A stretch of 64,000 bases of DNA from Methanoregula sp. (GTDB lineage Archaea > Halobacteriota > Methanomicrobia > Methanomicrobiales > Methanospirillaceae). The notes below the pieces were generated by a model. That model had not been told where the DNA came from and made no database searches. It saw only the letters and a list, made by a program, of their open reading frames with translations. Positions within the stretch are counted from its first letter, which is position 1. Every line of letters begins with the position of its first letter. The position numbers and the translations under genes are program-made. Shown in pieces: positions 1 to 8,146 of this stretch. The stretch spans positions 35,918-99,917 of the forward strand of contig JAPKXY010000030.1 of assembly GCA_026394605.1 (NCBI GenBank). The letters run 5' to 3'.

Positions 1-41
1 CGCCAGTCAGAGTCATTAATTTGACGTTCCCATATTCTGCT

Positions 42-749
42 ATGGATGTGGGTGCATTTATTGAAGAGATGGAGCGGTTGGCACCTCCCATGCTTGCCGA
101 TGAATTCGATCAGGGAAGGATCGGGCTTGTTGTTGAAGGTCGGACCGGTATCACCAACGTCTGCTGCGCCCTCGATGCCACATCCGCTGTTGTAAAACAG
201 GCTGTTGCAGCGTCCGCAGATATGCTCGTAGTGCACCATACGCCGCTCTGGACACCAGTGACACAGCTTACCGGACACACCGCACGGCTGATGCGTGCGT
301 TGCTTGCTGCTGAAATGAACCTCTATGTCATGCATACGAACTTCGACCGTGCTGATAACGGTGTTAATGATGCACTTGCCCGCTTGCTGTCGCTTACCGA
401 TCTCACTCCCATGTCACTTGGGCAGATTGGGACCTGCAGTATCACGCCAGCTGAAATCTCCCGGCGCCTTGGCGGTAACGTCCGGATCTGGGGAGAGAGG
501 GGGGTCATCAAACGACTCGCGGTGATTGCCGGCAGCGGTTTTAACCCCCATCTCCTAGATGAAGCGAAAGGACTAGGTGCCGATGCATTTCTTTCGGCTG
601 AGATGAAACATGCGGTTGCCCGTGTCGCGCCAATCCCCTGCATTGAAGCGACCCATTACGCACTCGAAGCTCCCGCAATGAAGGATCTTGCAGCTCGCAT
701 GGGTTGGAAATATATCGATGATCCGCCCCTTATCCGTTCCATTCCATGA
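42..749 (+). CDS. Nif3-like dinuclear metal-centre protein
   Basis: The protein is about 235 residues and belongs to the NIF3/YbgI family, which binds two metal ions; the physiological substrate of archaeal members is not settled. Visible signatures are the His pair in VVHHTPLW near residue 65, the HTNFDRADNG segment near residue 107, and a C-terminal SAEMKHA and EATHYALE pair, which supply the usual metal ligands. I chose the ATG at 42 because family members start close to this point. The frame is open to the window edge through a TTG at 21, so a longer form cannot be excluded. Its stop overlaps the start of the next gene (ATGA), so the two are probably co-transcribed. The family assignment is firm and the function is not. 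Confidence 0.85.
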   Translation: MDVGAFIEEMERLAPPMLADEFDQGRIGLVVEGRTGITNVCCALDATSAVVKQAVAASADMLVVHHTPLWTPVTQLTGHTARLMRALLAAEMNLYVMHTNFDRADNGVNDALARLLSLTDLTPMSLGQIGTCSITPAEISRRLGGNVRIWGERGVIKRLAVIAGSGFNPHLLDEAKGLGADAFLSAEMKHAVARVAPIPCIEATHYALEAPAMKDLAARMGWKYIDDPPLIRSIP

Positions 750-1063
750 ACGACATTTTTCGATGGCTTTTTGAACACAAGGAGTTCACTCCTGAGATAA
801 GGCAGGAGATCACAACAGCGTTTGGCAAACAGGGTGATAAGGCACTTGCCGCAATTGACAAGCGACGGGTGAAAAAATACCTTGACTTTTTTATCGTGGA
901 AGGGGCGACATCGGAATACGTCATCGATGAGGATTTCTGCACCTGCGGGGACTTTCTTTATAGAGGAAGGGAGTGCTGGCACCTGCTTGCAGTCCGGCTT
1001 GCGATTGCCAGTAGTTCCTGCGTGCGGGTTGACACCTGGTACCAGGAGCGATGGAAAACATAG
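746..1063 (+). CDS. Small SWIM zinc-finger protein
   Basis: This 105-residue protein carries the SWIM zinc-finger pattern CxCx(n)CxH, seen as FCTCGDFLYRGRECWHLL around residues 63-80. SWIM domains bind DNA or protein partners. Archaeal stand-alone versions have no firmly assigned role. The start codon overlaps the stop of the Nif3-like gene by four bases, which indicates translational coupling. The N-terminal 55 residues are helical and charged, without a recognisable domain. The gene ends in TAG at 1061-1063, one of several genes here that use TAG as an ordinary terminator. After it the sequence becomes AT-rich, so this looks like the last core gene before the accessory region. Confidence 0.75.
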   Translation: MNDIFRWLFEHKEFTPEIRQEITTAFGKQGDKALAAIDKRRVKKYLDFFIVEGATSEYVIDEDFCTCGDFLYRGRECWHLLAVRLAIASSSCVRVDTWYQERWKT

Positions 1064-1845
1064 GTGTAAAATTTTTTTATTCATTAACGGGAGTTGAACC
1101 TGCTATTCAGGTGAAGAAACCCATTTTTATTATATCATTGGGCATATACAGGGAGGGAACAGTGCCTATACTCGAAAATTAATATTTTCTCATGCTCCTT
1201 TGTCGCACTTCGAAGATATCATGATGGATATCATCTCAAATTCACCCTGCCTTTTCGTCATGGTGAACACTCCCTTACCCCCCTGCGCTATTAGTGATAG
1301 TGATGTATTATTGTGCTGGCTATATCGCGATCGGGGGCGGCACAGCGGCGGGGGTGAAACCTCCTTGAGCGTTCGTAAAGAATACAATATGTCTGACTAA
1401 CGGTCTCTAACATCTTAACGTTTAAAAAAAAAGTGCATTTCCATCCATCCCTTGATCCTTATGAGAATGCTCCCGCCAAATCCTTTAAAAAAGATACAAT
1501 AATTACTCTCTGAATTGAATTATTGATACAACACGTGGTTTTTCATGCTCGAAAAAACCATATCAATGTGGTATAATTATGGTTTTTATAGAATATATTA
1601 TGTTATAATCTATCATTAAAAATTATTAACCCAAATCCAACTTTGATAAAGTTGTTATAGATTAATAATCCCTAAGGAATTGTCCAATAATTTCTATTGC
1701 TATTATTAAAAAAGGTATTGGGTTTGTCGAGATATGGTGATTGTGCCCGGAATGCTGCTAGGTTTTTTATTCTAATCCATTCTTGAGACAATAAATTATA
1801 TACAATCTAACTTTTTATACAATCATTTGTAGAATGGGAGGGCAT
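1064..1845. other. AT-rich gene-free stretch at the left edge of the accessory region
   Basis: About 780 bases with no coding frame I would defend. Short open frames exist on both strands around 1190-1400, but they are low-complexity and have no ribosome binding site. A hairpin with arms at 1536-1544 and 1551-1560 (one-base bulge, six-base loop) lies in the middle. Around 1088-1108 the minus strand resembles a degenerate tRNA T-arm. The stretch marks the change from GC-richer core genes to AT-rich accessory DNA. Confidence 0.5.
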
Positions 1846-2880
1846 ATGCAAAAAATTAACAAAATCTTTGGTGTACTTGTGATTTCTATCATTATTGCAT
1901 TCTTTATCGTCTTTTGTGGATGTGTCGCAGGACCACAAGGGGGCCCCACTCCAAAAGAGACACCATCCGACAGTCTTGGGGGAAAACCAAGTAGTATGAT
2001 GGGTAAGATTGCTTTTTTATCTTCAGGTGGGAATCTCCATCTTATTAATCCGGATGGAACAAATGAGGTTAAATTGGTTGATGGAGCTGGTGGTGATTTT
2101 TTATGGTCGCCTGATGGAAAACGAATCGTATACAATAATGTAAAAGGTATAGTGTATAATGGAATATCGGTTATTAATGTTGACAGAACGAATAATATTA
2201 ATATTAATAAAAAAACGATGTTGCAAGGTATGTGGTCATCCGATGGTAAAAAAATTCTCTTTGTTGAATGGTCTGATGACCAGAATTTAAATACCATTGA
2301 TTCAGATGGACGAAATTTGATAACACTAATAAAAGATAATTCTACCTATAGACCATGTTGCGCTTTTTTCTCTCCAGACAATAAAAAAATTGCATATATA
2401 ATTTCGGGACCCGAATCTAACGGACTGTATATAATGAATACGGATGGAACCGGCCAGAAAAAATTGACCACGGGTTATGTAGATTGTTATAGTGGGGGGG
2501 GAACCGTATATTCTTCTGATTTAGCTTGGTCACCTGATGGGAAATCAATCGCATATTCCAAAGATAATACTCTACATAGTATAAATCCAGACGGAACCAA
2601 TGAAATTCAAATCGCCCTTGGAACTGAGCCAGTTTGGACTCCAGATGGAAAAAAGATAATCTACCGCAAGGATGCATTATTTCAGGTTAATCCAGACGGA
2701 ACAAATATTAAGTTAATAACAGGGATGACTCCCCCTTGGGGACATATTCCTAGTTTTTCTCCGGATGGGAAAAATTTTGTTTTCAGTTCAGATAGTTCCA
2801 TCTACGTTTTTACTACTGATGGCAGTGGTTCACCTAAACAAATTGCCAGTGGCTACAATCCAAAATGGTCTCCTGTTTAA
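1846..2880 (+). CDS. Beta-propeller (TolB/PD40-like) lipoprotein
   Basis: The 344-residue protein begins with a hydrophobic signal segment ending in FCGC near residues 23-26, a lipobox-like site for lipid anchoring outside the membrane. The rest is a series of six to seven blades of the PD40/TolB type. Each carries an NPDGTN-like hairpin and a WSPDGK(K/S)I strand, the first near residue 50 and the last ending at the C-terminus with KWSPV. Such propellers are usually binding scaffolds; no enzyme domain is present. I prefer the ATG at 1846 because GGGAGGG sits just upstream; an in-frame ATG at 1834 would overlap that site. Codon use is AT-rich like the rest of the accessory region. The ligand is unknown. 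Confidence 0.75.
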   Translation: MQKINKIFGVLVISIIIAFFIVFCGCVAGPQGGPTPKETPSDSLGGKPSSMMGKIAFLSSGGNLHLINPDGTNEVKLVDGAGGDFLWSPDGKRIVYNNVKGIVYNGISVINVDRTNNININKKTMLQGMWSSDGKKILFVEWSDDQNLNTIDSDGRNLITLIKDNSTYRPCCAFFSPDNKKIAYIISGPESNGLYIMNTDGTGQKKLTTGYVDCYSGGGTVYSSDLAWSPDGKSIAYSKDNTLHSINPDGTNEIQIALGTEPVWTPDGKKIIYRKDALFQVNPDGTNIKLITGMTPPWGHIPSFSPDGKNFVFSSDSSIYVFTTDGSGSPKQIASGYNPKWSPV

Positions 2881-3045
2881 TTGATAATTCTCAATATTTT
2901 TTAAGAGAAAGTTGAAAATTCCTTATACAATGGACACCTTTTCGGTAGGGTTAATACAAACTTATTTCTTTACAAAGGGATAGCATCAAATATAAAAATA
3001 AAAAATTATTAAAATGATGCTGGAGTAAGTGTTGGGGAATTGAGA

Positions 3046-3549
3046 ATGACTAGACATAGATATAAAAATCAAAGAAGAAGAGAACCGCGGAAAAAGCAGA
3101 ATCATTATACTGAGGATCTGGAAGAACCCACCTCATTAAAGTCAATAGCATATATATTTGGTGTTATCGTAAAAACGATCTTTAAGGTTATTATTTGGAT
3201 CATCAAACTACTTGGAGAATTTTTTGCAGACGTCCTAAAAGATTTAAGACAGGCGCAGGACCAAAAAAGCCGAATAAAATTCCAAGTTGAACCCCGCGTT
3301 ATTCAACCTCCTAGTGGAACAATAATTGTAATCGATGGTAATCGTGTGATTTCCAACAAAAATATGACGCCAAAGGTTGATAGAAGGACTGCTACAGAAA
3401 TTGCTTTGGGAGGACGTTTTGAAGGGGCCCAACAAGATGATGATAGATCAGCCACCGAGATTGTATTAGGAGGATCTTTCGGAGATAAACCTCGGAAAGG
3501 TAATAAAACAGCTAGTCAGAAGGTATTGGGTGGAAAATATTTAAGATAA
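3046..3549 (+). CDS. Membrane-anchored protein with three C-terminal LGG repeats
   Basis: I do not recognise this 167-residue protein. It starts with a very basic, Arg/Lys-rich stretch of about 25 residues, followed by a hydrophobic segment around residues 36-60 that should span the membrane. A soluble region follows. The last 55 residues contain three copies of a short motif: TATEIALGGRF, SATEIVLGGSF and TASQKVLGGKY, spaced 18-21 residues apart. The pattern can be written [ST]A[ST][EQ]xxLGGx[FY]. I chose the ATG at 3046; a TTG two codons upstream is less likely. It lies tail-to-tail with the recombinase gene that follows. The repeats could bind a partner protein or be a processing signal; nothing in the sequence decides this. 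Confidence 0.6.
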   Translation: MTRHRYKNQRRREPRKKQNHYTEDLEEPTSLKSIAYIFGVIVKTIFKVIIWIIKLLGEFFADVLKDLRQAQDQKSRIKFQVEPRVIQPPSGTIIVIDGNRVISNKNMTPKVDRRTATEIALGGRFEGAQQDDDRSATEIVLGGSFGDKPRKGNKTASQKVLGGKYLR

Positions 3550-3564
3550 AATTGAATTAACTTT

Positions 3565-4152
3565 TTAAGTATTCCTCCCGTTCCACCCACTGACATACAT
3601 CCTTATTTTTTGTTTTTCTTGATCTGAAAATACGACTGAAAGGTAATGTTTTTGCAAAATATCTACGGAGTGACCCAACGATGACGATATCCGTAGTCCA
3701 TCATCCGGGAAACATGCCATTAACCACGATACCCAGGTTTTCCTCGTAAGCTTTGGGGTTATTCCCTCATCACCGATACCTGCCTTTCTTGCAGCTCTTT
3801 TCAGGTCGAAAAACCAGGCAAAACGGCTTATATATTTTATTTCCTTATTTCTCACCGCACCCACAAAATCCCTGATTGAGCGAGACCCAATGTTGGAAAG
3901 CATTATCTCGCGTTCTCGTTGACCAGCCTTTTTCTTTAAAACCGCGGATTTTGGGAGATGAATATATCCTCGTTTTTCATTGAACCATTCAGGATGTTGG
4001 AAAAATCTCCAGAATTCCGCACCGCGCATTCCGCTAAACAACATGGCATCAAAAATGAGCCGATGTTTTGGATTCAGATGAGATCGAAGCGCTTCATACT
4101 CGTCGGGCGTGAGAATGCGCGCGCCTTGTTTGATTATTATATTTTGTGTCAT
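3565..4152 (-). CDS. Short tyrosine recombinase, catalytic domain only
   Basis: The 195-residue protein has the catalytic half of a tyrosine recombinase/phage integrase. The first catalytic Arg is in SGMRGAEFWRF near residue 43. A second Arg is in KLTRKTWVSWL near residue 138, LGHS follows near residue 162, and the nucleophile candidate is Tyr in QKHYLSVVF near residue 171. The usual N-terminal arm and core-binding domains are missing, so it is much shorter than a typical integrase. It may be a complete minimal archaeal-virus-type enzyme or a remnant. The start codon at 4152 is an ATG. The 170 bases upstream of it contain direct and inverted repeats that could be its recombination sites. Confidence 0.75.
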   Translation of the reverse strand: MTQNIIIKQGARILTPDEYEALRSHLNPKHRLIFDAMLFSGMRGAEFWRFFQHPEWFNEKRGYIHLPKSAVLKKKAGQREREIMLSNIGSRSIRDFVGAVRNKEIKYISRFAWFFDLKRAARKAGIGDEGITPKLTRKTWVSWLMACFPDDGLRISSSLGHSVDILQKHYLSVVFSDQEKQKIRMYVSGWNGRNT

Positions 4153-4195
4153 ATATATTATTATGTTATAACATTATAAATACGTTTTTATAATG

Positions 4196-4321
4196 CTGTT
4201 AGCTCAGCCCAGTATATACTGCTCAAAAAAAGCGTGATACGATGAGAGTTTTGGCCAATAATCCAAAGAAAGCTAACAAAATAGTCTATATTGTTAGCTC
4301 ACTGAAGGGCAGTATATCGTG
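4196..4321. repeat. Direct and inverted repeats between recombinase and protease genes
   Basis: Two direct copies of TGTTAGCTCA followed by CAGTATAT lie at 4197-4216 and 4292-4317, the second with a few extra bases inside. A third, inverted copy is AGCTAACAA at 4271-4279, which is perfectly complementary to TTGTTAGCT at 4291-4299 across an 11-base gap. The cluster sits directly upstream of the divergent recombinase gene. Recombinase arm/core sites or an operator would both fit. Confidence 0.55.
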
Positions 4322-4996
4322 AAATTAGAAACAACTTGGTTGGAGAACTGCCCGATTACCCTTTTATCCGGGAAAATTGTATACTCTTTATTCACGATGA
4401 CAACAGTAGCAAAAATGTATAAGGCTATATGTAAAACTTATTTCCCTTTATGGTCCCCGTGGGAATATCGATACAATCCCTCTTGGGGTAATTCTGGATA
4501 TTGTAACTATAGACAAAAACTCATTTTTTTTGGCTCAATAAATCCCACCTTGGTAATTCATGAGATTTGTCATGCTGTTACTAAAGAATCTCACGGCAAA
4601 CGGTGGCAAGCGCGGATGAAGAAAGCGTCAATAATGGCTAAAAAACAGGAGAACCCAGATTTATCGACTGAAATAATAAATGACATCAGTTTATGTCTTA
4701 AAGATAATGAAAAAATGGGATTAGTAATTGCTAAAAGGATGATGTATGATCAAATTGAAAATGCAATCAATGAGTTATATTTACAAATCGACGAAATTGG
4801 CATAACTCACATCGTCGATCACATTTTATCAGAGAACGGTATCAAAAAAGAATGGGATATGCCTTTATACAATAAAACGTTCCGACGGGGGATGGTTGTC
4901 GCTGAAAAAGCATTAAAGGAAAGAATGAGAGATGAGCAAATAAAACAGAGATTTACTCCAGTTACTAACCCCCTACCAACACGTCGAAAAACATAA
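4319..4996 (+). CDS. SprT-like zinc metallopeptidase
   Basis: The 225-residue protein contains HEICHA, an HExxH zinc-protease motif, at about residue 81. It is followed by SHGKRWQARM near residue 90. That order of HExxH and HGxxW is characteristic of SprT-like proteases, the family of eukaryotic SPRTN, which cleaves DNA-bound proteins. The last third is helical and charged. The GTG at 4319 overlaps the repeat region. An internal ATG at 4397 is the alternative start, and neither has a clear ribosome binding site. In mobile elements such proteases often occur with replication or recombination genes. The zinc-protease call is firm; action on DNA-protein crosslinks is inference from the family. 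Confidence 0.7.
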   Translation: MKLETTWLENCPITLLSGKIVYSLFTMTTVAKMYKAICKTYFPLWSPWEYRYNPSWGNSGYCNYRQKLIFFGSINPTLVIHEICHAVTKESHGKRWQARMKKASIMAKKQENPDLSTEIINDISLCLKDNEKMGLVIAKRMMYDQIENAINELYLQIDEIGITHIVDHILSENGIKKEWDMPLYNKTFRRGMVVAEKALKERMRDEQIKQRFTPVTNPLPTRRKT

Positions 4997-5028
4997 AATT
5001 GAGCTTTTTTACATCCACTCGTTATTAG

Positions 5029-6156
5029 CTCTTTAGCCTACCAATACTTTCAATTGATTGTGACAGAAAAACTTTTAAAAATCACGAAAAGATAGCATTT
5101 CGTAAATGGAGTGAGAGGTCAGCACATAAGTGGAAAATTGATTGGGGACGATATAAACACTTACTAAGGCCTAAAACGGAAAATTTTATAAAACAATGGG
5201 ATGAATGGACAAAGTTGATAGACTCTTCCAAAGATCCTTTTTATCGTTGCCCAAAGTGTGGCTGTATTCAATGTTATCCTTCTTTAGATAAATCAAAAAA
5301 TGTTCTAATAAAAGATACTCGAATACATTGTGTAAACGATTGTGGTATAATAACTGAAAAAGATATAATCACATCGAAAGATATTGAAAATGCAGAAATA
5401 TTAGCCCAAAAGCAACTAGAAAGCGAAAAATTGTTATTGTTATCCTTGTTCAATCCATGTGTAGACTGGGCTAATAAACATGGTTTAAAGAAGGTTACTG
5501 AAACCGATATTGATGCTTTTCTTATAGAGAGAGATAGACCTTTTCCCCGGACTAAAAAAAGGTCACTTCGAACATTGGTTAACTCATATATAGACTGGAT
5601 TAAAGAACATAGTTTAAAGAAGGTTACTGAAGCCGAGGTTAATGCTTTTCTTTTAGACAGAAATATAGACCTTTCATCTCGGATTAAAAAGGGATCTAAA
5701 AAAGGTTCACTTCATGAATTGATTAATCCATTTGTAAACTGGGCTAAAAAACATGATTTAAAGAAGGTTACTGAAATCCATGTTGACTCTTTTCTTTCAG
5801 AGAGAGATATAAACCTCTCACCTCGGACTGAAAGAAGGTCACTTCGTGATTTGGCTAATGCATATGTAGAATGGGCTAAAAAACATGATTTAAGGAATGT
5901 TACTCAAATGGATATTGAAACTTTTCTTTTAGAGAGAAATATAGACCTTTCATCTCAAACAAAAAAAGGGTCTAAAAAAGGGTCGCTTGATGCATTGGTC
6001 AATCCATGTGTAGTATGGACTAAAAAACATGATTTAAAGAAGGTTACTGAAACCGATGTTGAAGATTTTCTTATAGAGAGTGATATAGACCTTTCACCTC
6101 GAACAAAAAGGAGGGCACTTCGTCCATTGGTTAATAGCATAATAAAGCCAAAATAA
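5029..6156 (+). CDS. Zinc-ribbon protein with five alternating 44/48-residue repeats; start codon not found
   Basis: The frame is open from just after a stop at 5026-5028 and reads like real protein throughout. Its first ATG/GTG/TTG codon is only the TTG at 5215, so the gene either uses a rare start or has lost its 5' end. After about 60 basic residues come cysteines in YRCPKCGC and, further on, CVNDCG, a probable zinc ribbon. From about 5440 onward there are five tandem units with the core xxWxKKHDLKKVTExDVxxFL followed by LSPRTKRRSLR. Units alternate between about 44 and 48 residues because every second one has an extra KKGSKKGS segment. Each unit resembles the helical core-binding domain of tyrosine recombinases. 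The function is unknown. Confidence 0.6.
   Translation, partial: LFSLPILSIDCDRKTFKNHEKIAFRKWSERSAHKWKIDWGRYKHLLRPKTENFIKQWDEWTKLIDSSKDPFYRCPKCGCIQCYPSLDKSKNVLIKDTRIHCVNDCGIITEKDIITSKDIENAEILAQKQLESEKLLLLSLFNPCVDWANKHGLKKVTETDIDAFLIERDRPFPRTKKRSLRTLVNSYIDWIKEHSLKKVTEAEVNAFLLDRNIDLSSRIKKGSKKGSLHELINPFVNWAKKHDLKKVTEIHVDSFLSERDINLSPRTERRSLRDLANAYVEWAKKHDLRNVTQMDIETFLLERNIDLSSQTKKGSKKGSLDALVNPCVVWTKKHDLKKVTETDVEDFLIESDIDLSPRTKRRALRPLVNSIIKPK
5440..6140 (+). repeat. Five coding tandem repeats with two-unit higher order
   Basis: DNA identity between units is high (for example AAACATGATTTAAAGAAGG at about 5749 and again at about 6019). Units two and four share the extra Lys/Gly/Ser segment, so the array probably grew by duplicating a two-unit block of about 275 bases. 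It lies inside the gene at 5029-6156. Confidence 0.75.
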
Positions 6157-6475
6157 CGGCTTTTTACACTATTCCTTATTAATAAAAACACGGGTAATAT
6201 TCCACTTATAATAACAATTCATAAAAAGAGAGAATTAAACCATCAGTGTTAAAGTGCTGCTATGGGGATTTGAATCCTATTGCATAATTTATCACAATTC
6301 TATTGATTGCTCTTTACTCGGTTGTGCTTATTAATCAGGTTTTTATGAAATTGCAAGCATGGAAATCCGTGAAAATAAAAAAGCAAGACTATTTAGAATT
6401 TCATTATTAGAAATTTTTCGTTGATTCAAAATAATCAACCGATACCTTAATCGTAATATCATTTAATCAACAATT
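6157..6475. other. AT-rich spacer
   Basis: About 320 bases with no coding frame, no strong hairpin and no repeat that I can see. It probably holds the promoter of the next gene. Confidence 0.5.
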
Positions 6476-7132
6476 ATGAAATGTCCTCATTGTTTGACCG
6501 GTTATCACCCAAAACTTCATAGTATTCATTTGTATCCAGATTGTGAGGGAGCAAAAAGGATAGATCAGACTATATGTTCCGAATGTGGTAAGTCAAGTAT
6601 TTTTCTTCAGTTAGGTACTCATACAACCGCGGGTGGGCAATTAGTAGATTCTTTAGTAGAAAAAACACTATTGGTTTATCCAAAAGGAAGTATGCGACCT
6701 CCTTGTCCCATTGAAGTTCCAGATGATTTTTCAGAAGATTATAAAGAAGCGTGTTTAGTATTAGGAGATAGTCCTAAAGCCTCGGCTGCATTAAGTCGTA
6801 GATGTTTACAGCATATTTTGCGGGAAAAAGCCAATGTGACACCAAGTGAGTTGTCTAAAGAAATTCAAGAGATTTTAGATAGAAAAGTATTACCTTCACA
6901 TTTATCAGAACATCTTGATGCAGTAAGAAATATCGGCAATTTTGCTGCACATCCGAATAAGAGTAAGATTACTGGAGAAATTACATCCGTTGAACCTGGT
7001 GAAGCTGAATGGTGTCTCGATGTAGTAGAAGGTTTATTTGATTATTATTTTGTACAACCAGCAATAACGGCAAAAAAGAGGGCTGCATTAGATAAAAAAT
7101 TAGCTGATGCGGGAAAACCCCCGATGAAATAA
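6476..7132 (+). CDS. DUF4145 family protein with N-terminal zinc ribbon
   Basis: The 218-residue protein opens with CPHC at residues 3-6 and CSEC near residue 34, a probable zinc ribbon. The region from about residue 85 to 195 fits DUF4145. It has SEDYKEACLVLGDSPKASAA, then SRRCLQHIL, and DAVRNIGNFAAHP near residue 147. DUF4145 occurs alone and as a C-terminal module of restriction and other defence-associated proteins, where it is thought to mediate helical protein contacts. No nuclease or other enzyme domain is fused here. The position inside the accessory region, between unknown genes, is consistent with a defence or element-maintenance role, but that is inference. Confidence 0.7.
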   Translation: MKCPHCLTGYHPKLHSIHLYPDCEGAKRIDQTICSECGKSSIFLQLGTHTTAGGQLVDSLVEKTLLVYPKGSMRPPCPIEVPDDFSEDYKEACLVLGDSPKASAALSRRCLQHILREKANVTPSELSKEIQEILDRKVLPSHLSEHLDAVRNIGNFAAHPNKSKITGEITSVEPGEAEWCLDVVEGLFDYYFVQPAITAKKRAALDKKLADAGKPPMK

Positions 7133-7258
7133 AATTAATAAAAGTATCTTTATTTGAAATCGATTCTGCTATTTGGTAATCGTAAATCTTTTGATTAATC
7201 ATCACTCGGCTGTGATAATAGAATTTAAGGGATTGCATCCATACCTTAAAGGTAAAGC

Positions 7259-7450
7259 ATGGATTACCAAGCCATCAAACAAGAGATAACAGGCAAGAAA
7301 ATCCTATTCGCTGCTGTACTCGGCATAATCATGGGACTTACCTTGCAGGCTGTAATTGTTATCTTTGGTCGATGGCGGTACATGCCGGTGCTGTTCGTGC
7401 TTGTTGCATTGATTTTCATCCTGGCTGAAATATTATGGATTAATTGGTAA
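7259..7450 (+). CDS. Small two-helix membrane protein
   Basis: A 63-residue protein with two predicted membrane helices, residues 14-36 and 41-62, joined by a short GRWRY loop. AGGT lies about seven bases upstream of the ATG and supports the start. Its last 18 bases overlap the 3' end of the convergent lipoprotein gene. I know no family for it. Confidence 0.5.
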   Translation: MDYQAIKQEITGKKILFAAVLGIIMGLTLQAVIVIFGRWRYMPVLFVLVALIFILAEILWINW

Positions 7451-8146
7451 GTTGGGACACACATGCTCCGGATCGCAAAAACCACTGGAGCATGGGTAAC
7501 AGAGATGAATTTTTTGACACCAAATCCAACCCGGTTGACAGGTCGGATAGGAATTCATGGTTGGTGGAAATGTAAATGTAAAGGGAATACATTTGCAATC
7601 ATTTCCAATTCGATCAAGTGAAGGACATATAATCCATTGGTTATCACAACACTCCCCGCCTGCTTTGCAATACATAGTACCGCCACAGTTACATTTCACC
7701 GAACCCGTTGGATAACATCGATTATCCTCTCCCCTGAAATAATCGGTAGGGCACCTTTCCATCCACTGATTATTAATACACTCCCCACCTGCGGCGCAAT
7801 ACATAGTACCGCCACAGTTACATTTCACCAAACCCGTTGGATAACATCGATTATCCTCTCCCCTGAAATAATCGGTAGGGTTACATTTCACTGAATCCGT
7901 TGGATGACATCGACTATCATCTCCCCTGAAATAATCAGTAGGGCACCTTTCCATCCACTGGTTATTAATACATTCCCCACCTGCGTCGCAATACATAGTA
8001 CCGCCACAGTTACATTTCACTGAATCCGTTGGATGACATCGACTATCATCTCCACGAAATGATCCAGTGGGACAAGAGATACACCCAGCAATTAAAAGAG
8101 AGAAAAGCAGTCCAAATACAAGAATTAATATTATTTTAATCTTCAT
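7433..8146 (-). CDS. Cys-rich tandem-repeat lipoprotein
   Basis: The 237-residue protein has a signal segment ending in LIAGC at residues 18-22, a lipobox, so it should be lipid-anchored on the outer face of the membrane. Residues 25-173 are tandem units of about 43 residues with the pattern CPTxxFRGxDxRC, then VKCNCGGTMYC, then AGGECxNNQW. There are three full units (25-67, 90-131, 132-173). A half unit at 68-89 stops at VKCN and runs directly into the next. The DNA copies are nearly identical, which points to recent duplication and a partial deletion. The rest (174-237) is also Cys-rich but not repeated. Even numbers of Cys per unit suggest disulfide-stabilised modules. Confidence 0.7.
   Translation of the reverse strand: MKIKIILILVFGLLFSLLIAGCISCPTGSFRGDDSRCHPTDSVKCNCGGTMYCDAGGECINNQWMERCPTDYFRGDDSRCHPTDSVKCNPTDYFRGEDNRCYPTGLVKCNCGGTMYCAAGGECINNQWMERCPTDYFRGEDNRCYPTGSVKCNCGGTMYCKAGGECCDNQWIICPSLDRIGNDCKCIPFTFTFPPTMNSYPTCQPGWIWCQKIHLCYPCSSGFCDPEHVCPNLPINP
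7640..8070 (-). repeat. Nearly identical coding repeats of the Cys-rich lipoprotein
   Basis: Units of about 126-129 bases repeat with few differences, with one unit cut to about 66 bases. The stretch containing CCGCCACAGTTACATTTCAC recurs at about 7680, 7810 and 7990. Confidence 0.75.

Noticed and set aside
1085..1110. tRNA T-arm-like sequence (GGTTCAACTCC on the minus strand), possible tRNA fragment at the left border
   Set aside because: Only the loop resembles a tRNA. The stem has a mismatch and no acceptor or anticodon arm can be built, so I do not call a tRNA or attachment site.
1190..1400. Short open frames on both strands
   Set aside because: Both are low-complexity, overlap each other and lack start signals.
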